Positions 1-6,566 of a DNA stretch of 6,569 nucleotides are shown here, piece after piece. The translations under genes were made by a program, and so were the position numbers. Source of the DNA: an uncultured Eubacteriales bacterium (GTDB taxonomy: Bacteria; Bacillota_A; Clostridia; Peptostreptococcales; Anaerovoracaceae); contig CADATR010000098.1 of the NCBI GenBank assembly GCA_902790885.1, positions 1 to 6,569 of the forward strand, read 5' to 3'. Under the pieces are notes generated by a model that was given only the letters and a program-made list of their open reading frames with translations, ran no database searches and was not told where the DNA came from. The stretch's first letter is position 1, and each line of letters starts with the position of its first letter.

Positions 1-258
1 GCCACCATATTCCGCATAGGGCGTGAAGCTGACGGAAGATACCGCTTCTTCATACTCGAAGGCGAAGCACTCGACAAGCCTAAGCAGTTCACAGGCACCA
101 CGATAGTAATAAAAACAACGGCCCCTGTGCGCGAAGCCGTTGAAAAGAGTGTGCTTGACGGTTTTGAACCTCACTTCGTCGTAATGAAGGGTCATCATGC
201 CGAAACGCTGAAAGCTCTGGCTAAAATGACCGGGGCTGAGGTTTACCTGTACCAATAA
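1..258 (+). CDS. L-fucose/L-arabinose isomerase-like protein, C-terminal part (5' end outside window)
   Basis: This reading frame is open from the first base and ends with TAA at 256-258, giving the last 85 residues of a protein that begins left of the window. It looks like the C-terminal domain of the fucose isomerase-like family (COG2407 type). Evidence is a beta-rich stretch with 'YRFFILEGEAL', then 'PVREAVEKSVLDGFEPHFVV', and a closing 'GHHAETLKALAKMTGAEV'. In this family the C-terminal His near such a Gly-His motif can bind the catalytic metal, so fragment residues H65/H66 are candidates. The family interconverts aldoses and ketoses in the cytoplasm. Some members isomerise sulfoquinovose to sulfofructose in transaldolase-type sulfoglycolysis, which is notable given the YihQ-like GH31 next door, but the substrate cannot be read from this fragment. 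The gene converges on the minus-strand operon and is followed by a strong terminator. The family call is by recognition, with the N-terminal metal-binding Glu and Asp not visible. Confidence 0.72.
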   Translation, partial: ATIFRIGREADGRYRFFILEGEALDKPKQFTGTTIVIKTTAPVREAVEKSVLDGFEPHFVVMKGHHAETLKALAKMTGAEVYLYQ

Positions 259-275
259 TAATTATTTGTTTAGCC

Positions 276-304
276 GGGCTGCTACAGGGCAGCCCTGTTT
301 TTTT
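276..304 (+). terminator. Rho-independent terminator of the isomerase-like gene
   Basis: A perfect 7-bp GC-rich stem, GGGCTGC (276-282) with GCAGCCC (289-295), encloses the 6-base loop TACAGG. Two bases later comes a run of seven T (298-304). It starts 17 bases after the stop at 258, as expected for an intrinsic terminator on the plus strand. The T run reaches into the stop codon of the convergent GH31 gene (TAA on the minus strand at 305-303). Read from the minus strand, the same hairpin is followed by GGCTAAACAAATAATT, which is not a clean U tract, so termination of the minus-strand operon here would be weaker or need another factor. Confidence 0.9.
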
Positions 305-2267
305 ATATGTCTGCTGCCCCTCTGAACAGTTCTTTGAACGCGCTTTCAGTCCTGTAGAACACAGGAATTCTGCCAGGTGGCGCCTCCACAGTATACGATG
401 AGCCTCCCTTGTATGGCTGCCCGTCCCAGAATCCCGTCCAGCTGCCCTCAGGCAGATGCACGGTTCTCTCTTTCGCGTTTTTCTCTATTACCGGACAGAT
501 GTACATGTCATCTCCGAAGAAGTATGAGTATTCATCACGGCTCTGCCTATAGTCCACCGCGTTCCAGAAGTCGGGCTTCATCACAGGTATGCCCTCTTCA
601 GCCTTCTTAAGGCATTGCTCTATATATGGCCTCAGAGCCGCGTGTATCCCGGTAAGACGCACGGTATGCGGCAGCACGGCCGGAGCGTCGAACTGGCTGT
701 TTGCCCAAGGTCTTATGGATTCATGGCTCCTCATCAGCGGCGAGAATGTGTTCATCTCCATCCACCGTATGAAGAGCTCATCATTTCTTTTCAGTCTGGC
801 AACAGAGAAGAATCCTCCAATGTCGCTGTGCACCAGCGGCACACCTGAGAATCCCAGTGAGAAAGATGCAGGCATCACGCATGGCATTCCGTAGTCCTTT
901 GTAAGATCGGTATGCTGATCGCCGTTCCACATCACAGGCGCGTATTTCTGCTCTCCAATATATCCCGAGCGCGTGAAGAACATCACATCCTTATCGCCGT
1001 ATTCATCCACTGCCTCGCGGTTTATCTTTGCCCACAGGACGGGCCACATATTGTGCAGCTCTGACGGATCGCCGCTGTGGAGCACACAGTCGGTAGGCAG
1101 ATATTCGCCGAAGTCAGCCATCCATCCCTTTATGCCTATGTCAAGCATGTTCTGCCTGATGAGAACATCCTTTATGAAGCGCACGGCTTCAGGGTCTGTA
1201 AGATCGAGCATGCCGGCATCGAACGTGGTCGATTTCATGTGCACTATGCTGCCATCCCTGCCCTTGATGAGCAGGCCCTTTTCAGCGCACTCGTTATACA
1301 GCCTGCTTCCCTTCACCAGATATGGATTCACATAGGCCAGGAACCTGACGCCCATGCTCTCGAGCTCTTTTATCGCTTCAGGAAGATCGTGATACAGCTC
1401 CCTGTCGTATTCGTAGTTCCACCACACCTGCTTGCCCATGACCGTGCGGTTCTCACCGCACCAGTCCTGGCTCCATACCGCACATATCTTTGCGCCGGCA
1501 TCGAGCATTCTGCGCACCTTGGAGACCACCTTTTCGGTGCCGCCCTGCACCGCTATGATCATTCCGTCAAGGCACCAGTCAGGGAGGTACATTCTCGGCG
1601 GATTCTTTTCTGCAAGAGCTCTCATCAATGTATCGTAAGAGTCCGCGTGAAGCAGCATCATCGACCGCGGGCAGCTGTCGAATCTCATCCTGTAATTGTT
1701 TATGCCGAATTTGGAGATGCCGTCAGAAGGCGTATCGAAGTAGAACAGCCTGCCCCTGTCTGTAACAAACACAGGCATAGGCGAGTAGCTTCCGATGCTT
1801 TCCGCTTCTTTTTCACGGTAGCGGTTGTCCGGAAGTATCACCTTCTCGAAAAGCGTACGTGCGGTGATGTGCTCGGATACGAAATTCATTACGCGCTCTC
1901 CGCGGAGGTTAGTGCGGCGGTATTGCTCTCCGCCCCCGAAGACCGCCTCTCCTGCCATGGCCGGGATCTTGAACTCGTAGGCCCAGCCCTCTTCTCCCTC
2001 AAAGAAGAGCTCACAGCCGAGGCCGCGCTCCTCTATCTCCATCGTGAGAGAATGGCCGTCTCCATACATCCGGAAGGTATTGCCGTTTATCCTCTCTACA
2101 TTGTTGAGCCGCGCGTGCTCCAGTTCAACCACGGACTCCTTTACCGACCCGCGCCTCATGTTATAAGTCTTCTCGAGCTTTATGGCGGACACAAAAGGTG
2201 TGGACAGGAGTCTGAACCCGTCCACAGATATTTTCAATGTTTTTCCGTCAAATTCGGTTTTCAGCAT
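303..2267 (-). CDS. GH31 family alpha-glycosidase, sulfoquinovosidase (YihQ)-like with altered sulfonate-site residues
   Basis: This 654-residue enzyme should hydrolyse an alpha-glycoside with retention of configuration. It has no signal peptide or membrane segment, so it acts in the cytoplasm on an imported substrate. An N-terminal beta-sandwich (about 1-215) leads into a TIM barrel (about 225-545) and a C-terminal beta domain. The nucleophile is D385 in 'GWMADFGEYLPTD' and the acid/base is D450 in 'MWNGDQ'; 'HSDIGG' lies at 480-485. By memory alignment, these motifs, the 'QGGTE' segment and the C-terminal 'PVFYR' match E. coli YihQ (D405, D472), and the length is close to YihQ's 678. Q241, Q267 and W283 match YihQ Q262, Q288 and W304, but R301 becomes Q280 and Y508 becomes F486. 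The subfamily is firm; the substrate is open (sulfoquinovosides or another alpha-glucoside). It is last in the operon, 11 bases after the amidohydrolase. Confidence 0.9.
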   Translation of the reverse strand: MLKTEFDGKTLKISVDGFRLLSTPFVSAIKLEKTYNMRRGSVKESVVELEHARLNNVERINGNTFRMYGDGHSLTMEIEERGLGCELFFEGEEGWAYEFKIPAMAGEAVFGGGEQYRRTNLRGERVMNFVSEHITARTLFEKVILPDNRYREKEAESIGSYSPMPVFVTDRGRLFYFDTPSDGISKFGINNYRMRFDSCPRSMMLLHADSYDTLMRALAEKNPPRMYLPDWCLDGMIIAVQGGTEKVVSKVRRMLDAGAKICAVWSQDWCGENRTVMGKQVWWNYEYDRELYHDLPEAIKELESMGVRFLAYVNPYLVKGSRLYNECAEKGLLIKGRDGSIVHMKSTTFDAGMLDLTDPEAVRFIKDVLIRQNMLDIGIKGWMADFGEYLPTDCVLHSGDPSELHNMWPVLWAKINREAVDEYGDKDVMFFTRSGYIGEQKYAPVMWNGDQHTDLTKDYGMPCVMPASFSLGFSGVPLVHSDIGGFFSVARLKRNDELFIRWMEMNTFSPLMRSHESIRPWANSQFDAPAVLPHTVRLTGIHAALRPYIEQCLKKAEEGIPVMKPDFWNAVDYRQSRDEYSYFFGDDMYICPVIEKNAKERTVHLPEGSWTGFWDGQPYKGGSSYTVEAPPGRIPVFYRTESAFKELFRGAADI

Positions 2268-2270
2268 AAG

Positions 2271-2276
2271 TCCTTT
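2271..2276 (-). promoter_or_regulatory. Ribosome binding site of the GH31 gene
   Basis: On the minus strand AAAGGA lies 3 bases before the ATG at 2267-2265, just after the amidohydrolase stop TAG (2281-2279). The spacing is short, and AGGG at 2280-2277 may share the role. It supports the ATG at 2267; I see no better in-frame start upstream in the 11-base gap. Confidence 0.6.
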
Positions 2277-2278
2277 CC

Positions 2279-3637
2279 CTAGATATCCGCGAGATACCTT
2301 CCCAGTTCCTTATTGGAGTCCGCTACTACCTTCTCCTCGTCTATTCCGGTGATGGCGCCATGTTCTACGGTCACCTCGCCGTCTATCACCGTGTAGTCGA
2401 CAGCTCCCCTGAGTCCGACGGTGCCGAGAACGGACTTAGGATCATAGCACGCGCCTGTCAGCTCGAGGCGTCCGGAATCGACCATGAAGAAGTCAGCGCA
2501 CTTGCCTGTTTCGATGGAGCCGATCTCCTTGTCCCTGCCCAGCAGCCTTGTCGATCCCATGGTCGCTATCCTGAGCATGTCGTAGCCTGTAGGTGCGAGC
2601 CTGCTTGAGTTCAGCCTGTGCAGCAGGAATCCCACGCGGAGCTCCTCGAGCATGTCGGAGCCGTCGTTCGAAGCCGATCCGTCTACGCCCAGCCCCACAG
2701 GTATGCCCATCTCAAGCATTTCAGGTATGCGGGCGATGCCCGATGAAAGCTTCATGTTGGATATCGGGCAGTGACATACGCCTGTGCCGGTCTCCGCAAG
2801 GAGTTTGAGTTCCTCATCGTTGAAGTGTATGCCGTGGGCGTACCAGACATCGTCGCCTATCCAGCCGAGGCTCTCCATGTAAGCGAGCGGCCGCACGCCC
2901 TCACGCTCAAGCATGTAATTCTCTTCATCCTTTGTCTCGCATAGGTGTGTATGCAGGCGTACGCCCTTCTCTCTTGCGAGTATCGCTGATTCACGGAGAA
3001 GATCCGCTGAGACCGAGAACGGCGAGCACGGCGCCAGGGCTATGCGGCGTTTCGATCTGAACGATCTGTCGTGATATTTATCTATAAGATCGATGCTGTC
3101 CTTCATTATCTCATCGACGGTCTGCACCACGCTGTCAGGCGGGAGTCCTCCGTCCTTGACCGAGAGATCCATGGAGCCGCGCGAGAAGTGCATCCTCACG
3201 CCCAGTTTGTCGGCTGCCGCCGCCTGCGCTCCGATAAGATCGCCTGCCCCTTCCGGGAACACATAATGGTGGTCGAACACTGTTGTGCAGCCGTTCTTCA
3301 TCAGCTCGCCCATTCCGGTAAGGGATGAGAGATAGACTGTATCCTCATTGAGGTTCTTCCATATCTCGTAGAGCGTCTTCAGCCAGTCGAAAAGCTCCAT
3401 GTTCTGCACCTTTTCAAGGTTGCGCGAGAACACCTGATACAGGTGATGATGCGCATTTACCAGCCCCGGGTAGCAAAGCATCCCGCTTCCGTCGATAACG
3501 GTGTCCGCGTCGTGCTTATCCGGTCCTATATATTCAATAAGGCCGTCTCTGCAGAACAGATTGGCGTTTTCATAAACAGTGTCCTTCCCGTCACAGGAAA
3601 CTATCGCCCGTATGTTGTTTACTGCCAGTGTACTCAT
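2279..3637 (-). CDS. 8-oxoguanine deaminase-type amidohydrolase
   Basis: This 452-residue cytoplasmic metal-dependent hydrolase belongs to the amidohydrolase superfamily (guanine deaminase / TrzA-AtzB branch). It closely resembles, from memory, Pseudomonas aeruginosa Pa0142, which deaminates 8-oxoguanine to urate and also acts on isoguanine. Shared blocks run the whole length: 'GLVNAHHHLYQ' (HxH metal ligands H63/H65), 'LFDWLKTLY', 'GCTTVFDHHYVFPEG', 'RGSMDLSVKDGGLPP', 'ALAPCSPFSV', 'LHTHLCET' (H229/H231, E234), 'AHGIHF' (H268), 'CHCPISNMKLSSGI' and 'GLGVDGSASND' (catalytic/metal D319). All expected ligands are present and the length is normal, so the enzyme looks intact. Likely roles are salvage or catabolism of oxidised purines. 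The gene starts 2 bases after the macrodomain stop, with an ideal Shine-Dalgarno site inside that gene's end. A related pterin, cytosine or s-triazine deaminase activity is the main alternative. Confidence 0.88.
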   Translation of the reverse strand: MSTLAVNNIRAIVSCDGKDTVYENANLFCRDGLIEYIGPDKHDADTVIDGSGMLCYPGLVNAHHHLYQVFSRNLEKVQNMELFDWLKTLYEIWKNLNEDTVYLSSLTGMGELMKNGCTTVFDHHYVFPEGAGDLIGAQAAAADKLGVRMHFSRGSMDLSVKDGGLPPDSVVQTVDEIMKDSIDLIDKYHDRSFRSKRRIALAPCSPFSVSADLLRESAILAREKGVRLHTHLCETKDEENYMLEREGVRPLAYMESLGWIGDDVWYAHGIHFNDEELKLLAETGTGVCHCPISNMKLSSGIARIPEMLEMGIPVGLGVDGSASNDGSDMLEELRVGFLLHRLNSSRLAPTGYDMLRIATMGSTRLLGRDKEIGSIETGKCADFFMVDSGRLELTGACYDPKSVLGTVGLRGAVDYTVIDGEVTVEHGAITGIDEEKVVADSNKELGRYLADI

Positions 3638-3639
3638 TT

Positions 3640-4443
3640 TCAGCTCCTTTCCTCTGGATCCCTGTCCAGTATCTCTTCATAGATCCGTCTGTCTCTGTCG
3701 CCGAATACGTTGAAAATAACTTTATTTATACTGCTGTCATGACTGTCAAGCCATTCCCTGACTGTTTTTACGGCCGTCTCCGCCGCCTCTTCTGCCGGAA
3801 AGCTGAACACTCCCGTAGAGATACAGCAGAAAGCCAGGTTCCCCAGGCCGTTTTCAGCGGCCAGATCGAGGCACGCCACGTAGCAGGAGCGGAGCAGCCT
3901 TCTGTGCTCGTCCGTGAGCTCCGAATCGACTGAAGGGCCTACCGTATGCAGCACGTACTTCGCGGGCAGGCAGAACCCCGGTGTGATCTGCGCCCTGCCC
4001 TCCGGCTCGTCATGGCCCTGCTTTCGGATGATCTCGCTGCAGCTGTTTCTGAGTTCTACTCCGGCCGCGCTGTGTATGCAGTTATCGATGCAGTTGTGAA
4101 GCGGTATGTAGCAGCCCAGAAGCGTGAAATTTGCCGCGTTCACTATGGCGTCGGCCGCAAGCCTGGTAATATCGCCCTGCCACAGATAAAGCCTCTCATC
4201 GAGCCTGCACGGTTCAAGCGAGTCAACGCTGACTATGCCCCTGATAAAAGCCTCTCTTCTGAGATAGGCGTCATGCACCGCACGGAAAGCGGCGCTGACC
4301 GGCTTAGGGTCTCTGACGTTCATCAGAGAGCGAAGAAGATCCTTCTGCCTCGACTCGTCAGCGGGCACTGCGACCTTTCGGTATACAGGGTTCTCTTTTT
4401 TCAGCTGCTCTATGAGCCAGAGCCTGGCCTCAGTCTGATCCAT
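3640..4443 (-). CDS. Zinc-dependent macrodomain protein-ADP-ribose hydrolase
   Basis: This 267-residue cytoplasmic protein has an N-terminal helical extension (about 1-85) followed by a macrodomain (about 86-255), the layout of the Zn-macro subfamily of Staphylococcus and Streptococcus. The ADP-ribose site is seen as 'LWQGDIT' (88-93), 'DAIVNAAN' (98-105) and 'ISTGVFSFP' (208-216). The subfamily signature follows: C111, H116 and C118 in 'GCYIPLHNCIDNCIHSAAG' are the expected zinc ligands, all present. Known members remove ADP-ribose from protein side chains and are usually encoded beside a class M sirtuin (SirTM) and a GcvH-like lipoyl carrier. None of these partners is in this window; the neighbours are transporters and a purine deaminase. 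The start codon lies within the last codons of the MFS gene (14-base overlap) and has only a weak purine-rich leader (GAAAGAAAAG), so translation is probably coupled. Family call is firm; the physiological target is unknown. Confidence 0.92.
   Translation of the reverse strand: MDQTEARLWLIEQLKKENPVYRKVAVPADESRQKDLLRSLMNVRDPKPVSAAFRAVHDAYLRREAFIRGIVSVDSLEPCRLDERLYLWQGDITRLAADAIVNAANFTLLGCYIPLHNCIDNCIHSAAGVELRNSCSEIIRKQGHDEPEGRAQITPGFCLPAKYVLHTVGPSVDSELTDEHRRLLRSCYVACLDLAAENGLGNLAFCCISTGVFSFPAEEAAETAVKTVREWLDSHDSSINKVIFNVFGDRDRRIYEEILDRDPEERS
3644..3650 (-). promoter_or_regulatory. Strong ribosome binding site of the amidohydrolase gene
   Basis: AAAGGAG on the minus strand lies 6 bases before the ATG at 3637-3635. 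It sits inside the last codons of the macrodomain gene (encoding E-R-S before TGA). This is the best Shine-Dalgarno match in the window and fixes the start. Confidence 0.85.
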
Positions 4444-5680
4444 CGCTTTTCTTTCTCATCGTGAGCATGAGAGCGGCGAAAAGTATCACTATGATCACAG
4501 CCGAAGCGGACCATATGCCCTTATCCGGCAGAAACGATTCGGTGCCGTCGCTGTTTACTATGACTTCAGCGTTCCTGAGCACCCACGCGCCTATGGCCGG
4601 TCCGATAAGTCCCGGCACAAACACCTGGCCTATGATCCTTACGCCCTGGAACTGTCCGGCCCTTCCATCAGGAATATTGTCTCTGATCATCGCTCCGAAT
4701 ATGGACATTCCGGCGAGGTATCCGGTCATGACGATAAGTGAACCCGCAAAGGCCTGAATGGCCGCATGCACGTGTGTGAAATATAATATAGTATACCCCA
4801 AAATGAGCATTCCCGTCACGGGCAGTATGCTCTTCATGAAGCCCCTGCTGTCATAGAGCCTGCCGTAGAAAACGGTGGCAGCAGCAGCCAGGATTATGGC
4901 CGGCGCGAATATCATGACGTAGTTATCAAGGCCCAGAGTCTGCTCGTAATAGATGATCAGGTAAGGCATGAATATCTGTATGGACGTACCGAATACCGCG
5001 AAATTCAGCAGAGTCAGATAAAGCTTCCTGTTCTCGGCTGCCACAGAAGGCCTGAAGCTGTACGCGAGCGTCTCTCCAAGACTTTCCTCAGACTTTTTCA
5101 GCCGCGGGTCGTCCTCTATCAGGAACCACCCCAGCACGCCTATCAATGTTGTGGCTATGCCTATCACATAATATATGGTGACCCATGAGGAATGCTCATC
5201 AAGGTTGAAGCTCATGAAACCTCCGAAAACCACCAGTACGGCAACGAGCGGCATCATGGAGTTGACGCCTTCTATCTTTCCCCTGTTTGTGGAATCGCCC
5301 CTGTCAGTCAGCCACGCGTTGTACGCTGCATCGTTTGCAGTGGAGCCGAAGTAGGTCATCACGCAGTCCATCACTATAGTGAGCGTTATGCTTCGTATGT
5401 AGGCGAATGCTATGATGCTGATGCCCCATATGATATATCCGGCGCTCATGAAGGCCTTTCTCTTTCCGACCTTATCGGATACGGCACCCATTATTATGGT
5501 GGTAAGAGCCGCTGTGACCGCGCTCGCCATGACCATGACAGAGATATCCGCCGCCGAGGCGTGGAACATCTTGTAAATAAACACGTTGAAGTACATGTTC
5601 TCTACCACCCATGCCACCTGGCCCATAAGGCCGAATACCAGCATGGATATCCAGAATTTCTTTCCGGGTTTAGTCTGCAT
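4430..5680 (-). CDS. MFS transporter, probable glycoside/sugar importer
   Basis: This 416-residue inner-membrane protein has about 12 hydrophobic segments arranged as two six-helix halves, with the charged link around 188-220 ('IEDDPRLKKSEES'). The Major Facilitator signature between helices 2 and 3 is clear: 'GAVSDKVGKRKAF' (65-77). A degenerate copy, 'YGRLYDSRGF' (272-281), marks the second half, and 'RDNIPDGRAGQFQGVR' (333-348) resembles a block in clostridial MFS proteins related to sugar symporters. An early acidic residue, E27, and D105/D117 in helix 4 regions are candidate coupling or substrate residues. Because the operon ends in a cytoplasmic glycosidase, uptake of its glycoside is the natural role, probably driven by a cation gradient; this is inference. 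It overlaps the EamA gene by 11 bases and the macrodomain gene by 14. The start is supported by AGAGG at 5695-5691, 10 bases upstream, with AAGG also abutting the ATG. Confidence 0.88.
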   Translation of the reverse strand: MQTKPGKKFWISMLVFGLMGQVAWVVENMYFNVFIYKMFHASAADISVMVMASAVTAALTTIIMGAVSDKVGKRKAFMSAGYIIWGISIIAFAYIRSITLTIVMDCVMTYFGSTANDAAYNAWLTDRGDSTNRGKIEGVNSMMPLVAVLVVFGGFMSFNLDEHSSWVTIYYVIGIATTLIGVLGWFLIEDDPRLKKSEESLGETLAYSFRPSVAAENRKLYLTLLNFAVFGTSIQIFMPYLIIYYEQTLGLDNYVMIFAPAIILAAAATVFYGRLYDSRGFMKSILPVTGMLILGYTILYFTHVHAAIQAFAGSLIVMTGYLAGMSIFGAMIRDNIPDGRAGQFQGVRIIGQVFVPGLIGPAIGAWVLRNAEVIVNSDGTESFLPDKGIWSASAVIIVILFAALMLTMRKKSDGSD

Positions 5681-6566
5681 CCTTCATCAACCTCTCATCT
5701 GTTTTCCCCGGTCTCACCGTTATCCATACACCGATGAATACCAGAACGATACCGGCAATCTGCCGGGCGCTTATCTGCTCACCCATCATAAGAAACGAGA
5801 ACAGCGCCACAAATACCGGCTCCGACGCGTAGATGAGCGTGGTGTGCGACGCAGGGCTCAGTTTTTCGGCCGAGGTCTGGAAAATGAATCCCAGAGCGCC
5901 GCAGCCCAGCGCCAGATACATCAGCTGCCACCATCCGGCGGCGCTCACCGGCAGCCTGAAGCTGTCCTCAAGGATAAAAGCGAATATGAATCCGTACACC
6001 GATACGAACGGCAGCTGAAGCGTGCCGAGCACAACAGGATCGTGCCTGTGCGCGTAGCGTTCGGTGTAAAGCATCTGAAATGAATAGAAAAACGCGCTCA
6101 GGATGCATATGAGATCTCCTTTATTGAGCGCGAAACCGGGAGACAGGCACATGAGGCCCACTCCCACAAGCGTTATGACGACGCTCACAGTCTGCATGCG
6201 CCCCGGCACTACATGCTCCTGCACCAGTATGATGAGAGGTGTGAAGAAAGCCACCAGGCTCATCATGAAGCCGGCATTCGAGGCCGTAGTGTATTTGCAG
6301 CCCAGCACCATGCAGAGATAAGACAAAAACAGAAACGTTCCCAGCACGCCGGCGTGCAGGAACGTTTCTTTATCGAGTTTCAGGTATCTATTGCGGAAGA
6401 CCGCAAGACAGGCGGCAAAGGCAATCAAAAATCTGAGAGCCACCATGTTGAACACTTCGAGCTCAGCGAGTATCTGCTTGGAGAATATCGTCATGGCGCC
6501 GAAGATCATGGTGGCCGCAAGCATCATCATATCACCGTATGCGACGTGTTTTCTGTCTGCGGCCAT
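5670..6566 (-). CDS. EamA/DMT-superfamily permease
   Basis: This 298-residue membrane protein has about ten hydrophobic helices forming two tandem EamA repeats (about 11-141 and 150-286), the standard bacterial drug/metabolite transporter architecture and length. The repeat signatures are visible: 'TTASNAGFMMSLVAFFTPLI' (93-112) in the first half and 'SPASHTTLIYASEPVF' (237-252) with 'GEQISARQIAGIVLVFIGV' (262-280) in the second. Such proteins mostly export amino acids, nucleobases or other metabolites, so export of an end product or surplus of this pathway is plausible but unproven. The ATG at 6566 gives a typical short cytoplasmic N-terminus before the first helix. Its ribosome binding site and any promoter lie beyond the right edge, so a longer 5' end cannot be excluded. 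The last codons overlap the MFS start by 11 bases. A striking palindrome occupies codons near residues 66-79. Confidence 0.85.
   Translation of the reverse strand: MAADRKHVAYGDMMMLAATMIFGAMTIFSKQILAELEVFNMVALRFLIAFAACLAVFRNRYLKLDKETFLHAGVLGTFLFLSYLCMVLGCKYTTASNAGFMMSLVAFFTPLIILVQEHVVPGRMQTVSVVITLVGVGLMCLSPGFALNKGDLICILSAFFYSFQMLYTERYAHRHDPVVLGTLQLPFVSVYGFIFAFILEDSFRLPVSAAGWWQLMYLALGCGALGFIFQTSAEKLSPASHTTLIYASEPVFVALFSFLMMGEQISARQIAGIVLVFIGVWITVRPGKTDERLMKDAD
6331..6369. repeat. 39-base near-perfect inverted repeat inside the EamA gene
   Basis: Left arm AGAAACGTTCC (6331-6341) pairs with GGAACGTTTCT (6359-6369), and GCACGCC (6344-6350) pairs with GGCGTGC (6351-6357). Only CA (6342-6343) against A (6358) is unpaired. 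That gives 18 paired positions around a centre with no spacer, so a folded hairpin would open a small central loop. It falls entirely within coding sequence, spelling roughly ETFLHAGVLGTFL (67-79) in the permease. Confidence 0.85.

Noticed and set aside
276..304. Bidirectional terminator serving both convergent genes
   Set aside because: The hairpin is symmetric, but on the minus strand it is followed by GGCTAAACAAATAATT rather than a U tract, so only plus-strand use is well supported.
1077..2282. Long plus-strand open frame (401 codons) opposite the GH31 gene
   Set aside because: Its product is rich in His, Arg and Val with no recognisable fold, and it lies wholly antisense to a gene with intact catalytic motifs. 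It is a codon-bias shadow.
303..2290. GH31 and amidohydrolase proteins both end in A-D-I
   Set aside because: Three shared residues at the ends of unrelated proteins, with no further similarity around them, are a coincidence rather than a tag or duplication.
3421..3455. Nested inverted repeats TGCGC...GCGCA around CACCTG-ATA-CAGGTG
   Set aside because: The inner stem encodes the conserved HLYQV beside the HxH metal site of the amidohydrolase, and the outer stem is only 5 bp with a 5x5 internal loop. Coding constraint and chance explain it.
5685..5687. Alternative upstream ATG for the MFS gene
   Set aside because: It is out of frame with the MFS gene and is simply the Met near the C-terminus of the EamA protein.
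5586..6083. Plus-strand open frame of 165 codons across the MFS-EamA junction
   Set aside because: It is antisense to two clear membrane protein genes and gives a low-complexity Arg/His/Gln-rich product without a ribosome binding site.
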